Source: Oscillospiraceae bacterium
GTDB taxonomy: Bacteria; Bacillota; Clostridia; Oscillospirales; Acutalibacteraceae
Direction: 5' to 3'
NCBI GenBank assembly: GCA_009779495.1
Contig: WRED01000004.1
Location: forward strand, 1-64,000
Length of the DNA stretch: 64,000 nucleotides
Shown here: positions 23,346-32,400 of the stretch, piece after piece
How positions within the stretch are numbered: position 1 is the first letter of the stretch
How the letters are laid out: each line of letters opens with the position of its first letter
The notes under the pieces: generated by a model
The model's input: only the letters and a program-made list of their open reading frames with translations
What the model was told of the DNA's origin: nothing
Database searches by the model: none
Made by a program: the position numbers and the translations under genes

Positions 23346-24233
23346 ATGAATTTTAGAACAGACCTTGCGCTGGAGCGCAGCGAGACGTTCGGCGGAAAGC
23401 TGCCCGAGGGGGTTAAGTGTGAGATCACAGAAAAGGACGGCGCGAAAACGACCGTCATCGAGGTTACGGACGAGCGCGGGGAGCAGGCCATCGGCAAGCC
23501 CATCGGAAAATATATCACGGTGGAGGTGCCGCCTTTCTCCCAATCCGCGCCGCTCTTTGACGATCGGATAGACGCCGTGACTGACGGCCTGAAAGCGCTC
23601 CTGCCCAAGGACGGCCCGGTGCTGGTCGCCGGACTCGGAAACGACGATATCACCCCGGACGCCCTGGGGCCGAAGTGTTCGTCGCTGATTCTGGCCACCC
23701 GCCATATCGACGGCGAGCTTGCGAAATCAGCGGGACTCGGCGAGCTGCGCCCCGTCGCGTGCCTGACGCCCGGGGTACTTGGCAAAACGGGCATCGAGAC
23801 GGGGGAGATCATCGCGGGTGCGGTAAAAACGGTCAAGCCCTCTGTCGTGATCACGGTGGACGCCCTTGCCGCCCGACGGCTGTCGAGGCTCGGCTGTACA
23901 GTTCAGATGTCGGACACGGGCGTGACGCCCGGCTCAGGCGTAGGCAATTCGCGTATGGAAATAAGCAGTGCGTCGCTGGGCGTGCCTGTCGTCGCGATAG
24001 GCGTCCCGACCGTGGTGGACGCCGCGACATTGGCCAGCGACCTGGGTTACAGGGAAGGGGAGGGCGGCGAAGGGCACGGCTCCGCGCTGGAACCCGAGGG
24101 CGCACGGATGATGATCACGCCGCGCGAAATTGATCTGGTGATTGAACGGGCGGCGCGAATGATCGCGATGGCGATTAACAGCGCGCTTCAGCCGCATATT
24201 CCTATGGAGGATATTATTATGCTAGTTTCCTGA
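23346..24233 (+). CDS. gpr: Germination (spore) protease
   Basis: A 295-aa M63 protease that degrades small acid-soluble proteins when spores germinate. It is made as a zymogen: the N-terminus MNFRTDLALERSE holds the conserved DLALE block near which the propeptide is removed. Further hallmarks are VAGLGNDDITPDALGP near residue 97, VITVDALAARR near 170, and DTGVTPGSGVGNSR near 195. AAGGATGG precedes the start. spoIIP follows with its own sigma-E-like promoter. Confidence 0.96.
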   Translation: MNFRTDLALERSETFGGKLPEGVKCEITEKDGAKTTVIEVTDERGEQAIGKPIGKYITVEVPPFSQSAPLFDDRIDAVTDGLKALLPKDGPVLVAGLGNDDITPDALGPKCSSLILATRHIDGELAKSAGLGELRPVACLTPGVLGKTGIETGEIIAGAVKTVKPSVVITVDALAARRLSRLGCTVQMSDTGVTPGSGVGNSRMEISSASLGVPVVAIGVPTVVDAATLASDLGYREGEGGEGHGSALEPEGARMMITPREIDLVIERAARMIAMAINSALQPHIPMEDIIMLVS

Positions 24234-24255
24234 TGTCGGTCCAGCAATTGTTATT

Positions 24256-24284
24256 GTATATTTTACCATTATCCCGCATACAAT
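24256..24284 (+). promoter_or_regulatory. Sigma-E-like promoter of spoIIP
   Basis: GTATATT (24256-24262) and CATACAAT (24277-24284) are spaced by 14 nt. This matches the Bacillus sigma-E pattern (KMATATT, 14-15 nt, CATACAnT) except for one base in the -35, and spoIIP is a sigma-E gene in Bacillus. Confidence 0.7.
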
Positions 24285-24328
24285 TATAAATAATATGAGT
24301 ATAATAGATTTCGCGGAGTGGACAAGAT

Positions 24329-25462
24329 ATGAAAACAGAAAAGACATTAAAAAGCGGACGGAGCGCGGCCGAATCGCTGCTCGCGCTGATTTCTTTCGCG
24401 GCGGTCATGGGACTTATTGCGCTGCCGTCCGGCGCGCGGGAGAAAACCGCCCTGTTCAGCGCGTATGCCGCGTTTCCGCAGGGCGGATATGCACTGCTGA
24501 GGAGCTATATGGATGTTCTGGGAGAAATTGACGCAGAGGATGAGCGGCCGCCGGGACCGCCTGTAAGATCCGGCCTGAAAACGGCGGTAAGCGACGACAT
24601 CACCGAGACTCCGCCGGACATCCTTGTGCTTATGGAGGAAGCGGAAAAGAAAGCTCCATCAGAGCGGAAGGACGGCGATATCACGGGAAAGACGTACGGC
24701 AGGACAAGCGCGACCTCCGTATTCGGGAACGTACTGGTGCGCAACATGACCTCGACCAAGTCGATGAACATAGAAAAGGTACTTAACGAGGATATGGGGC
24801 TCGTCATCAGGGACAAAACGAAGCCCGGTGTGCTCATTTTTCACACGCACACGACAGAGGGTTATGAGACCCTTGACCGCGGCTGGTACGCAAGCGACAC
24901 AAGCTCGCGAAGCACCGATCCGAATAAAAACGTCGTGCGCGTCGGGCGGGAGATCGCGGCGCGGCTTGAGTTGGCCGGGTTCACGGTGATACACGACGAG
25001 ACGATCCACGACCTTGTCTACTCCGGCTCGTATGACCGGTCGCGCCGGACGATTCAGAAATATCTGGACGAGTACCCGGAGCTTCAGGTTGTTTTGGACG
25101 TGCACCGCGATTCCATACAGGAAAATAACGGTACGAAAATCAAGCCGGTGGCGGAGATAAACGGCAAAAAGGCCGCGCAGATTATGCTTTTAACCGGCGC
25201 GGAGGAGGGGAGCGTCAAAGATTTCCCGAACTGGCAGTACAATCTGCGCTTTGCCCTCAGACTGCAAAAGGCCTGCGAGGACACGGCTCCCGGACTCATG
25301 CGGCCTGTATATTTCTGCCAACGCAAATACAACCTGGATATGACGAAATATTCGCTGTTGCTTGAGATGGGCAGCGAGGCGAACACCCTGGAGGAAGCAG
25401 CCTACGCGGGCAGGCTGATCGGGCGGGCGCTTGCGCAGCTGCTGGAGGAATGTGTTACATAA
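24329..25462 (+). CDS. spoIIP: Stage II sporulation protein P
   Basis: A 377-aa cell-wall amidase and endopeptidase of the SpoIID-SpoIIM-SpoIIP engulfment complex. An N-terminal membrane helix (about residues 13-32) is followed by a variable linker and the catalytic domain: LIFHTHTTEGY near residue 168 and VLDVHRDSIQ near 252 carry zinc-ligand histidines. The C-terminal EMGSEANTLEEA block is conserved. GGAGTGG precedes the ATG. It is followed after 21 nt by a small membrane-associated gene. Confidence 0.95.
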   Translation: MKTEKTLKSGRSAAESLLALISFAAVMGLIALPSGAREKTALFSAYAAFPQGGYALLRSYMDVLGEIDAEDERPPGPPVRSGLKTAVSDDITETPPDILVLMEEAEKKAPSERKDGDITGKTYGRTSATSVFGNVLVRNMTSTKSMNIEKVLNEDMGLVIRDKTKPGVLIFHTHTTEGYETLDRGWYASDTSSRSTDPNKNVVRVGREIAARLELAGFTVIHDETIHDLVYSGSYDRSRRTIQKYLDEYPELQVVLDVHRDSIQENNGTKIKPVAEINGKKAAQIMLLTGAEEGSVKDFPNWQYNLRFALRLQKACEDTAPGLMRPVYFCQRKYNLDMTKYSLLLEMGSEANTLEEAAYAGRLIGRALAQLLEECVT

Positions 25463-25483
25463 TTATAGAGAGGACTGCTATAT

Positions 25484-25804
25484 GTGAAATTTTCCTGTCA
25501 TAAAATCGGACATGCCTACTTCCTCGCCGTTTTCCTGTGCCTGTGCCTGACCGCCGCGGCCTGCGGCTTTGTCATTGCGGACGACAACACCCGCGCCGTA
25601 CAAAGCGGGTATGCCGACGCCGTCGTCGCGGCCGCGCAGAGGGACAAAAGCATTACGGTAAGCGTTGACGAGAGCGAGTTCTGCCTGCGTCTCCCGGAAA
25701 ATTTCAGCGCCATCGCGGAGCTTTTGCCGTGTCCTGCGGGCAATTTGTTCAGCATATATGCCGAAATAAGAAATATCATCTTGACAGGCGCAAAAACACA
25801 GTGA
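25484..25804 (+). CDS. Small exported or membrane protein next to spoIIP
   Basis: A 106-aa protein starting at GTG 25484 behind AGAGAGGA. A hydrophobic segment (about residues 10-30, FLAVFLCLCLTAAACGFVIA) is a signal or membrane anchor. The remainder is a short polar domain with two more cysteines (EFCLRL and LLPCPAG). I do not recognise the family. Its position 21 nt after spoIIP suggests sigma-E-dependent co-expression. Confidence 0.6.
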   Translation: MKFSCHKIGHAYFLAVFLCLCLTAAACGFVIADDNTRAVQSGYADAVVAAAQRDKSITVSVDESEFCLRLPENFSAIAELLPCPAGNLFSIYAEIRNIILTGAKTQ

Positions 25805-25905
25805 TTTAACCGGCGATTTACTTGTACATCTTATACAAAATCAATATATGTACAATGTGAGAATTCACCAAATCGGTTCATAAAGCCATAAAAAGTTAAA
25901 AAAAC

Positions 25906-25934
25906 TATTGCTAAATATATTGTAATGGTATACA
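25906..25934 (+). promoter_or_regulatory. Putative promoter of the four-paralogue operon
   Basis: TATACA (25929-25934) preceded by TGG forms an extended -10; TATTGC (25906-25911) lies 17 nt upstream as a weak -35. The remaining bases of the 25805-26014 gap are AT-rich with no other motif. Confidence 0.5.
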
Positions 25935-26014
25935 ATAATTGTTGAACATCAGATAGTAGGTCTGTCTCGTTGTTTTAATCTTTTCCATGGCATATATTTT
26001 TAAGGAGGGTTTTT

Positions 26015-26971
26015 ATGAAAAAAATTCTTGCAGTCTTGCTGGCGGTTTTGGTTGCGTTGAGCGTTTGTGCCGTCTATGCTGCGGCGGATGACGATGAGCC
26101 AAAGGCATACACGTCCGCCAGTTTGCTGGCGACCGGGGCGAAAATTTCGGCGACCGTTGCCCTACGTCCGGGCTTTCCTGTGGTTTTTCAGCCGGGGGAT
26201 ACGGTGACTTGGCCTAATTACACGGGCACAGCCACTAACCAGCCTTGCCTGAGAATCGTTCTTTTTCCGGATGCCTTGAAATTGGAGACGAGCTTTAACA
26301 CCAGAAGCAATCAGGAATGGATCGCTTATGTAAACGGTTTGGGAACCGTAACGAAATTTGCGGAAAGCCAGAATAAGTACAAGAGCTTTTCCTACAACCT
26401 TACGAGAGAAGCGGGGACGGGATCGACGGCGATAGAAAGAACTTTCACGTTTCCCGAGATAGGCGACGTTTTGGAGGCTTGTGACGTTGCGTTCAACAAG
26501 CTGGGGGATTTTCCGATCGACTTTGAGCTGACCAACGATGACGGCACGAAAGCTGAGTTCCTCGGTTGGGTCCTGTATCAGATCGTCGACCACACCGCTA
26601 CCGCGACGTCATCCAGCAGCAGCAACGCCAGCATATCAATCGTGGCCTATGCCAACTGGGACAGAACGCTCGACGAACCCAGCACAGGTGGTGGCGGCGA
26701 AGATACTACGAAGCCTGAGTTGACCCCGATCATGTCCCTCAGGGATCGTATCTACAAGCTTTTCAACGGCGGCGGTGAGGCCACCGGCGAGTGGACGGAC
26801 TACCTGACCTTTGTTCCGAATATTTTTGGTTTGCTGCTTCTTGTTTTGGATCTGCTCACTTCAGATTTCATGAGCCTGACAGAGGTGAATCTTTCCGATT
26901 TGCTCGGGATTGATTTTGCCATACCCGGGTTCAGAAAGATGTTATACGATTTATTCAAAATTCCGTATTAA
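26015..26971 (+). CDS. Secreted paralogue 1 (PGD / F.GW module)
   Basis: A 318-aa exported protein, first of four tandem paralogues. Signal peptide: MKKILAVLLAVLVALSVCAV, cleaved near YAAA. The shared module has a VFQPGDTVTW strand near residue 60 and an EFLGWVLYQIV strand near 188, ending in IVAYANWDR near 220. This end resembles an InlB-type F.GW...A.W repeat. A Gly/Glu-rich linker (235-250) leads to a hydrophobic C-terminus (IFGLLLLVLDLLTSDF, then LYDLFKIPY) that could insert in a membrane. AAGGAGG precedes the ATG. No catalytic residues were identified. Confidence 0.75.
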   Translation: MKKILAVLLAVLVALSVCAVYAAADDDEPKAYTSASLLATGAKISATVALRPGFPVVFQPGDTVTWPNYTGTATNQPCLRIVLFPDALKLETSFNTRSNQEWIAYVNGLGTVTKFAESQNKYKSFSYNLTREAGTGSTAIERTFTFPEIGDVLEACDVAFNKLGDFPIDFELTNDDGTKAEFLGWVLYQIVDHTATATSSSSSNASISIVAYANWDRTLDEPSTGGGGEDTTKPELTPIMSLRDRIYKLFNGGGEATGEWTDYLTFVPNIFGLLLLVLDLLTSDFMSLTEVNLSDLLGIDFAIPGFRKMLYDLFKIPY

Positions 26972-26997
26972 ACAAATCATGTTAGGAGGATGAAAGT

Positions 26998-27600
26998 ATG
27001 ACCAAGAAAATCATTTCAGCCTTTTTCGCCGCCCTGATGGTTTTTTCTTTCTTTACAGTCGCGGTTCAAGCCGAAGATACAGTAGAGACAGCGGATGCTA
27101 TCAAAATCAGCGATTTAAAGGCAGCCTATGAAGCGGGCGAACAGACCGTATTGCAGCCCGGTGACATCATCGAGGTTGACAATGACGACAGCGGCATCCT
27201 GTTTTTTGAATACGCCCTTCCCGCGAAAGCCGATAAAGCCGAAACTTTCAGCCCCGGCGAGTATACGTACTTTAGGGATACGAACCAGCAGACCGGCTAC
27301 GTTGTGAAAGAAATCGGCGTGGGAAGAACCACGACAAGCAACAAGTCGGGATCAACGAATGTGCTGATCGACTTCGCCAACAAAAAAGAATATGATTTCG
27401 AGGGATGGACGGTCGTTTTCGTCTACTCGGAAAGCAATTACAACGAGATCAGGGTCATCCCCACATGGCAGATTCCCGTGCTTGACGGCTGGGCGGGATT
27501 CATGGAGATGTTCAGGGATTACATGAAGATGATCATTGACTTTTTCAACGACTATCTCAACGGCATGTTCGCGTGGCTCAAAGATTGGGGCATGCAGTAA
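26998..27600 (+). CDS. Secreted paralogue 2 (PGD / F.GW module)
   Basis: A 200-aa exported protein, the shortest of the set. Signal peptide to about residue 25 (cleavage at VQA-ED). The module shows TVLQPGDIIEVDND near residue 53, VLIDFANKKEYDFEGW near 125 and IRVIPTWQ near 155. The C-terminal 45 residues form an aromatic, amphipathic pair of helices (MEMFRDYMKMIIDFFNDYL, then MFAWLKDWGMQ). AGGAGG lies upstream, and the gap from paralogue 1 is 26 nt. Confidence 0.75.
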   Translation: MTKKIISAFFAALMVFSFFTVAVQAEDTVETADAIKISDLKAAYEAGEQTVLQPGDIIEVDNDDSGILFFEYALPAKADKAETFSPGEYTYFRDTNQQTGYVVKEIGVGRTTTSNKSGSTNVLIDFANKKEYDFEGWTVVFVYSESNYNEIRVIPTWQIPVLDGWAGFMEMFRDYMKMIIDFFNDYLNGMFAWLKDWGMQ

Positions 27601-27629
27601 AGTAATTTATTAGAGAGGAACGGCTTAAC

Positions 27630-28343
27630 ATGAAAAAAACAATCGCTATTTTGCTGGCTGTTATATCTGTGTTCGGGTGCCTTACCGTATTTGCCTTTGC
27701 CGAGGAAACTGACACAGCGGTCGTCCCGCAGGTCGGCGACGTTTTGGCGGTCGGCGCGAAGATCAAATCAGGTTTGGACGCGAATAAATGCGACGTTATA
27801 TACACCATAAACAGTGACGACGCCGGAACTGTCACAAGTGCCCTTGGCAGCAAGGTTATGGGTGCGCTGAAAAATCCGACCGAGTTCTTCGACGAGGTAT
27901 TTAACTTCCAGTTTTCAGAGGAGAACGGCGGAAGAGACGGTGTCTACGACTTGTTGGGCATTGGCGGCTCGGTGATGAAAATTCTTACCGAAAAGGGCTA
28001 TCTCTCCGCAACGGAGATCGGCCAGCAGCTCAACTTGGATATTGCGGCGATTAACATCGACTATGTGTATAATGAGACGACATATTATAGCTACTATTCC
28101 CTTTCCGGTTGGAAAGTCATCGAGGTCAATGATTCGGAATACACTTTCGCCGTAAAGCTTGAGGCGCAGTGGACCGCGCGTGAACAGACAGGGACCGAAG
28201 AAATTGTTGAAGCGATTTACGCACAGGTCATGGCTGTGTGGAATACAATCCTCGATATACTTGGCAACGGCCTGATGAGGCTCGTGCCGCAGCTTATCAA
28301 GGGATGGGCAGACGTTCTCCGCGGCCTTTTCGCCGGCGCATAA
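27630..28343 (+). CDS. Secreted paralogue 3 (divergent PGD / GW module)
   Basis: A 237-aa exported protein. Signal peptide ends near VFAFA-EE. The front motif is degenerate (VVPQVGDVLAVG near residue 33), while the second half is clear: YSLSGWKVIEV near 153, then VKLEAQWTARE near 175. A long helical insert (DEVFNFQF through KILTEKGYL) separates them. The C-terminus is again an amphipathic, Trp-containing helix run (VWNTILDILGNGLMRLVPQL, then WADVLRGLFAGA). GAGAGGA precedes the ATG; the gap from paralogue 2 is 29 nt. Confidence 0.75.
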   Translation: MKKTIAILLAVISVFGCLTVFAFAEETDTAVVPQVGDVLAVGAKIKSGLDANKCDVIYTINSDDAGTVTSALGSKVMGALKNPTEFFDEVFNFQFSEENGGRDGVYDLLGIGGSVMKILTEKGYLSATEIGQQLNLDIAAINIDYVYNETTYYSYYSLSGWKVIEVNDSEYTFAVKLEAQWTAREQTGTEEIVEAIYAQVMAVWNTILDILGNGLMRLVPQLIKGWADVLRGLFAGA

Positions 28344-28383
28344 TAACACACTGTAACGAACCAACGAAAGGAATGATTACGAT

Positions 28384-29301
28384 ATGTCAAAAAAATTTCT
28401 GGCGGTTATTTTAGCGCTTGTGACGCTGCTCTCCGTCTGCACCGTATTCGCTTTCGCCGAATATGCGGACGATCCCGTAACCTATACATACTGGCAGCCT
28501 GACGCTGATTTCCACACGTTCAAGACGATGGCGGCTGGTAACGCCCAAGCGACGCTTCTGCGTCCCGGCGACAAGATTTATGTCAGGTATTCCTCTCTCC
28601 CAAACGGCAACAATCTGGTGGTCAGATATTTAGCTGACGCCGACAATAACGTCGTGGGCAACTGGCAGGTGGCCAATAAAGATATGCTCGCGTTCAGCAT
28701 GGCTGGCGCCAACACGACCAATTTAACGGATACCGTTACCGCAGCGAATTTTCGGAATCCCGCGTTGTATGATCCGATTTTCACTTATACGGTGAAAGAT
28801 CTCGGCGATACGCTCAGCACAAACTACAAGATAGACTTTACCATAGCCTATCCTGATGACAATGCTTTCCTTGGCTGGGTTGTCAAAAGCGGTACGGGCA
28901 CATCCGCTCTTACCCTTGAGCTTTGCGCCGTGTGGGATAAGCAGAAAATACCGGAAAACCTCGGCGGGGGCGACAAGGATGTGGAAGATATCCTTGATAT
29001 CAAGACGACGCTGTTCGGCAGGATTATGGCGCCTTTCATGGCGGTGTGGAAATCATGGCAAAACGGCGTTAACAATATCCTTCAGAGTATTGTTGACGTA
29101 CAGTTGGGCAACGACCCGTCTGAGCCGCAGGATATTGGCACGTGGCAGGCGTTCACCGCGTCTGTAAGCCGCACGCTTGACATTATTTTCAACTGGCTGG
29201 ATACGTGGGCTAATCCTCTCGTTAAGCTTTTCCAGAGTAACGATTCCCCAGCGGAGGAGCCGGCTCCGGAGCCGGTCACGGAACAACCGGAGACCCCTTA
29301 A
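28384..29301 (+). CDS. Secreted paralogue 4 (PGD / F.GW module)
   Basis: A 305-aa exported protein closing the array. Signal peptide ends near VFAFA-EY. The module has TLLRPGDKIYVRYSS near residue 59, YKIDFTIAYPDDNAFLGWVV near 148 and LELCAVWDKQK near 178. The C-terminal part has helices rich in Trp and Phe (FMAVWKSWQNGVNNILQSIV; TLDIIFNWLDTW) and a Pro/Glu tail (PAEEPAPEPVTEQPE) that resembles a wall-spanning spacer, though no sorting signal follows. AAAGGAA precedes the ATG. A terminator ends the operon. Confidence 0.75.
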   Translation: MSKKFLAVILALVTLLSVCTVFAFAEYADDPVTYTYWQPDADFHTFKTMAAGNAQATLLRPGDKIYVRYSSLPNGNNLVVRYLADADNNVVGNWQVANKDMLAFSMAGANTTNLTDTVTAANFRNPALYDPIFTYTVKDLGDTLSTNYKIDFTIAYPDDNAFLGWVVKSGTGTSALTLELCAVWDKQKIPENLGGGDKDVEDILDIKTTLFGRIMAPFMAVWKSWQNGVNNILQSIVDVQLGNDPSEPQDIGTWQAFTASVSRTLDIIFNWLDTWANPLVKLFQSNDSPAEEPAPEPVTEQPETP

Positions 29302-29336
29302 CCGAGCGTGTGATACGCAAGCTGATAGTTTTTCTC

Positions 29337-29365
29337 AAAGCCGTGGTAAATACCGCGGCTTTTTT
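29337..29365 (+). terminator. Rho-independent terminator
   Basis: AAAGCCGTGG (29337-29346) pairs with CCGCGGCTTT with one wobble, followed by T-rich sequence. It ends the four-paralogue operon just before the ileS promoter. Confidence 0.85.
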
Positions 29366-29378
29366 GCGAATTTAACAT

Positions 29379-29407
29379 TTGACAAATCTCTCGTGATAGG
29401 ATATAAT
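29379..29407 (+). promoter_or_regulatory. Consensus promoter of ileS
   Basis: TTGACA (29379-29384), 17 nt, TATAAT (29402-29407): a full sigma-A consensus. The leader is only about 30 nt, too short for a T-box. Confidence 0.92.
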
Positions 29408-29444
29408 AGTTCTGATTTTATATAAACAAGGATGGATTATAAGT

Positions 29445-32400
29445 ATGGCAGAGCTTGAGAAAAACATGTTTGTCGAGGCAGAGCATGAAGTCATGCGCTT
29501 TTGGGATGAAAACGATTGCTTTGGTAAACGGAGAGAAAAAAGTAAAGGCAGGGAAATGTTCCGCTTTTTGGACGGACCGATTACCGCAAACAGTCCAATG
29601 GGGATCCATCACGCGTGGGGACGCAGCCTGAAAGATGTTTTTATTCGATATAAATTCATGCGGGGCTTTGATTGCCGCTGTCAAAATGGGTTCGACGCGC
29701 AGGGACTTTGGGTTGAGGTCGAGGTGGAAAAGGAGCTTGGCTTTCAGTCGAAACGCGACATTGAAAATTACGGCATGGATAAGTTCACGCGTGATTGTGT
29801 CGAACGCGTAAAGAAGTTTTCCGGGATCATTAGGGATCAGTCCAAGCGCTTGGGTCAATGGATGGACTGGGATAACTCCTATTATACCCATACTGACCAA
29901 AACATACAAGGAATTTGGGCGTTTTTGAAAAAATGCGCTGAAAACGGCTGGCTTCGTCAGGAGCACAAGCCCATGCCTTGGTGTCCCCGTTGCGGAACCT
30001 CGCTCTCCGAGCATGAGATGACCGGCTCGTATAAGCTGATGACCCACAATTCGGTGTTCTTCAAGCTGCCGCTCACGGGTACGGGCAAGAAAATTCTTGT
30101 CTGGACGACTACGCCGTGGACGCTTTCCTCAAATGTCGCCTTGGCCGTCAACCCGGAAATTGATTACGCCGAGGTCAAAATCAAGGGCGACAGCGAGTCT
30201 CTTATTTTGGCCAAAAACGCCATAAAGCATCTTGGCGGCGAAAAGGAGGAGGTCCTGCGGGTTTTCAAGGGCAGCGAGCTTGTGGGCCTGGAATACGAGA
30301 CCTGCTTCCCGGAATTTGACACCCAGAACGGTGTCGATCACCGCGTTGTTGCCTGGGAAGATGTAGACGCCGCAGAAGGAACTGGCGTTGTGCACATTGC
30401 GCCGGGCTGCGGCCTTGAGGACTTTGAGCTTGGCCTTCGGTACGGGCTGCCGCAGGTAATGCCTGTAGATGATGCCGGAATTTTTCTGAGCGGCTTTGGC
30501 TTTATGTCCGGCAAGGACAGCCACACCATCGCCGATGAGGTTTTCGGCGAGCTTGAGCGGCGCGGAAAGCTTCTGAAAACCGAGCCGCATGAGCACAGCT
30601 ATCCCGTGTGTTGGCGGTGCAAGTCCGAGGTCATTTTCAGGCTTGTTCCGGCGTGGTTCATCGTGACGGGGGAGCTTAAGCCGCGCCTCATCCGCGCCGC
30701 CGAAAGCGTTAAATGGGAGCCTGAGTCCAACGGCAAGCGTATGCTCGACTGGCTGAACAACATGGGCGATTGGAATATTTCCCGAAAAAGGTATTATGGA
30801 CTTCCGTTACCGTTTTATGTATGTGACTGCGGCGAGATAACGGTGATAGGCTCCAAGGCGGAGTTGCGTGACTTGGCCGTTGACCCCGATTCCGTGGACG
30901 CTTTGCCTGAGCTGCATCGTCCGTGGATCGACGATATCAGGATCGAATGTCCAAAATGCGGAAAATCTGTGGAGAGGATCCCTGAAACAGGCGATGTGTG
31001 GCTGGATGCCGGTATCGTTCCTTTCTCGACGTTGGGATATTTTGAAGATAAAGAAGAATGGCGCAAAAAATTTCCCGCCGAATGGATCATAGAAATGCGT
31101 GAGCAGGTTCGCCTGTGGTTCTACTCGATGTTGTTCATGAGCGTTGTGCTGGAGGATTGCGCTCCTTATGAGAGGGTGCTTTCCCATAATTCTGTCGTAC
31201 AGGAGGACGGTTCCAAGTTTTCCAAGACCGGGTTCATGATAAAATTTGACGATGCGGCGGAAAAAATCGGATCAGACACCATACGCTATCTGTTCGTGGG
31301 TGCGCCGATGGCCAGCGACGTGCGTTTCGGATTTGAATTGGGTGACGAGGCGCGCCGCAAGTTGCTCTCTTTTTGGAACATCTACACTTTTTTTGAAACT
31401 TACGCATCTATTGACAAGCCGGTGTTTGAGGGCTTCACTCCCGATAAAGCGCTGTTCACCCCGACGGATCGTTGGCTTCTGCTGCGGACCGACGAGTTCA
31501 TCCGGCGGGCGTCCGCCGTTATGGATGACTACAAGGCGTACCTCCTGATCCGGGACTTTGAGGTTTTTGTGGAAGATATGTCAAACTGGTATATTCGCAC
31601 CAATCGTCGCCGCTTTTGGAAAGCAGAGGATGAGGCGGATAAGCTGACTGCTTACTACACGCTGTTCTATGCGTTAAGCGCGTGTGTAAAGATCATGGCG
31701 CCGATTATCCCGTTCATGACAGAGACGATATGGCAGAAGCTGGTGAGAAAGGTCATGCCGTCCGCGCCGATATCCGTTCATCTGGCAGACTGGCCCGAAG
31801 CCAAGTCTCTGTTTGAGGACGACGGCATTGTCGCGAGCACGCGGATTGCCAGAGACGTGATAGCGACGGCGATGCGCCTGCGCAACGAGCGGCAGATCAA
31901 GGTGCGTCAGCCGCTTGCGAAGCTGTATGTCTGTGTCGGCGCGAGTGACGCGGATATGGTAAAAGTGTTTGAAAAGAATATTTTAGATGAATTAAACGTC
32001 CGTGAGATCGAGTATATTGAGGATTTCAGCCTACTTGAGGACAGCTATTTGCTGGTGAATTTCAAGGCCGCCGGCGCGGTGCTGAAGCAGGACGTCAACC
32101 GCTTCAAGGCCGCCCTTGAGGAGATGGCGCCTGAGGAGGCGCGCGCCCTTGCCGCCGCCTTTGACCGGGGCGAAAAGCTCTGTGTAAGCGGCTTCGACGG
32201 TGAATTTGACCGTGAGCTTTTCGTGAGGCAGAGCAGGACGAGGGACGGCATCGTCAGCGCGAAAGGCGCGGGCGAAATGACGGTGGCACTCGATATTGTT
32301 CTGAACGACGAGCTGATCAAGGACGGCTTGCTTCGCGACATCATCCGTCAGTGTCAGCTGCTGCGCAAGGAGGCGGGGTACTCCGTTGAGCAGCGCATCC

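Noticed and set aside
29408..29444. T-box leader for ileS
   Set aside because: Only 37 nt separate the -10 hexamer from the start codon, far too short for a T-box.
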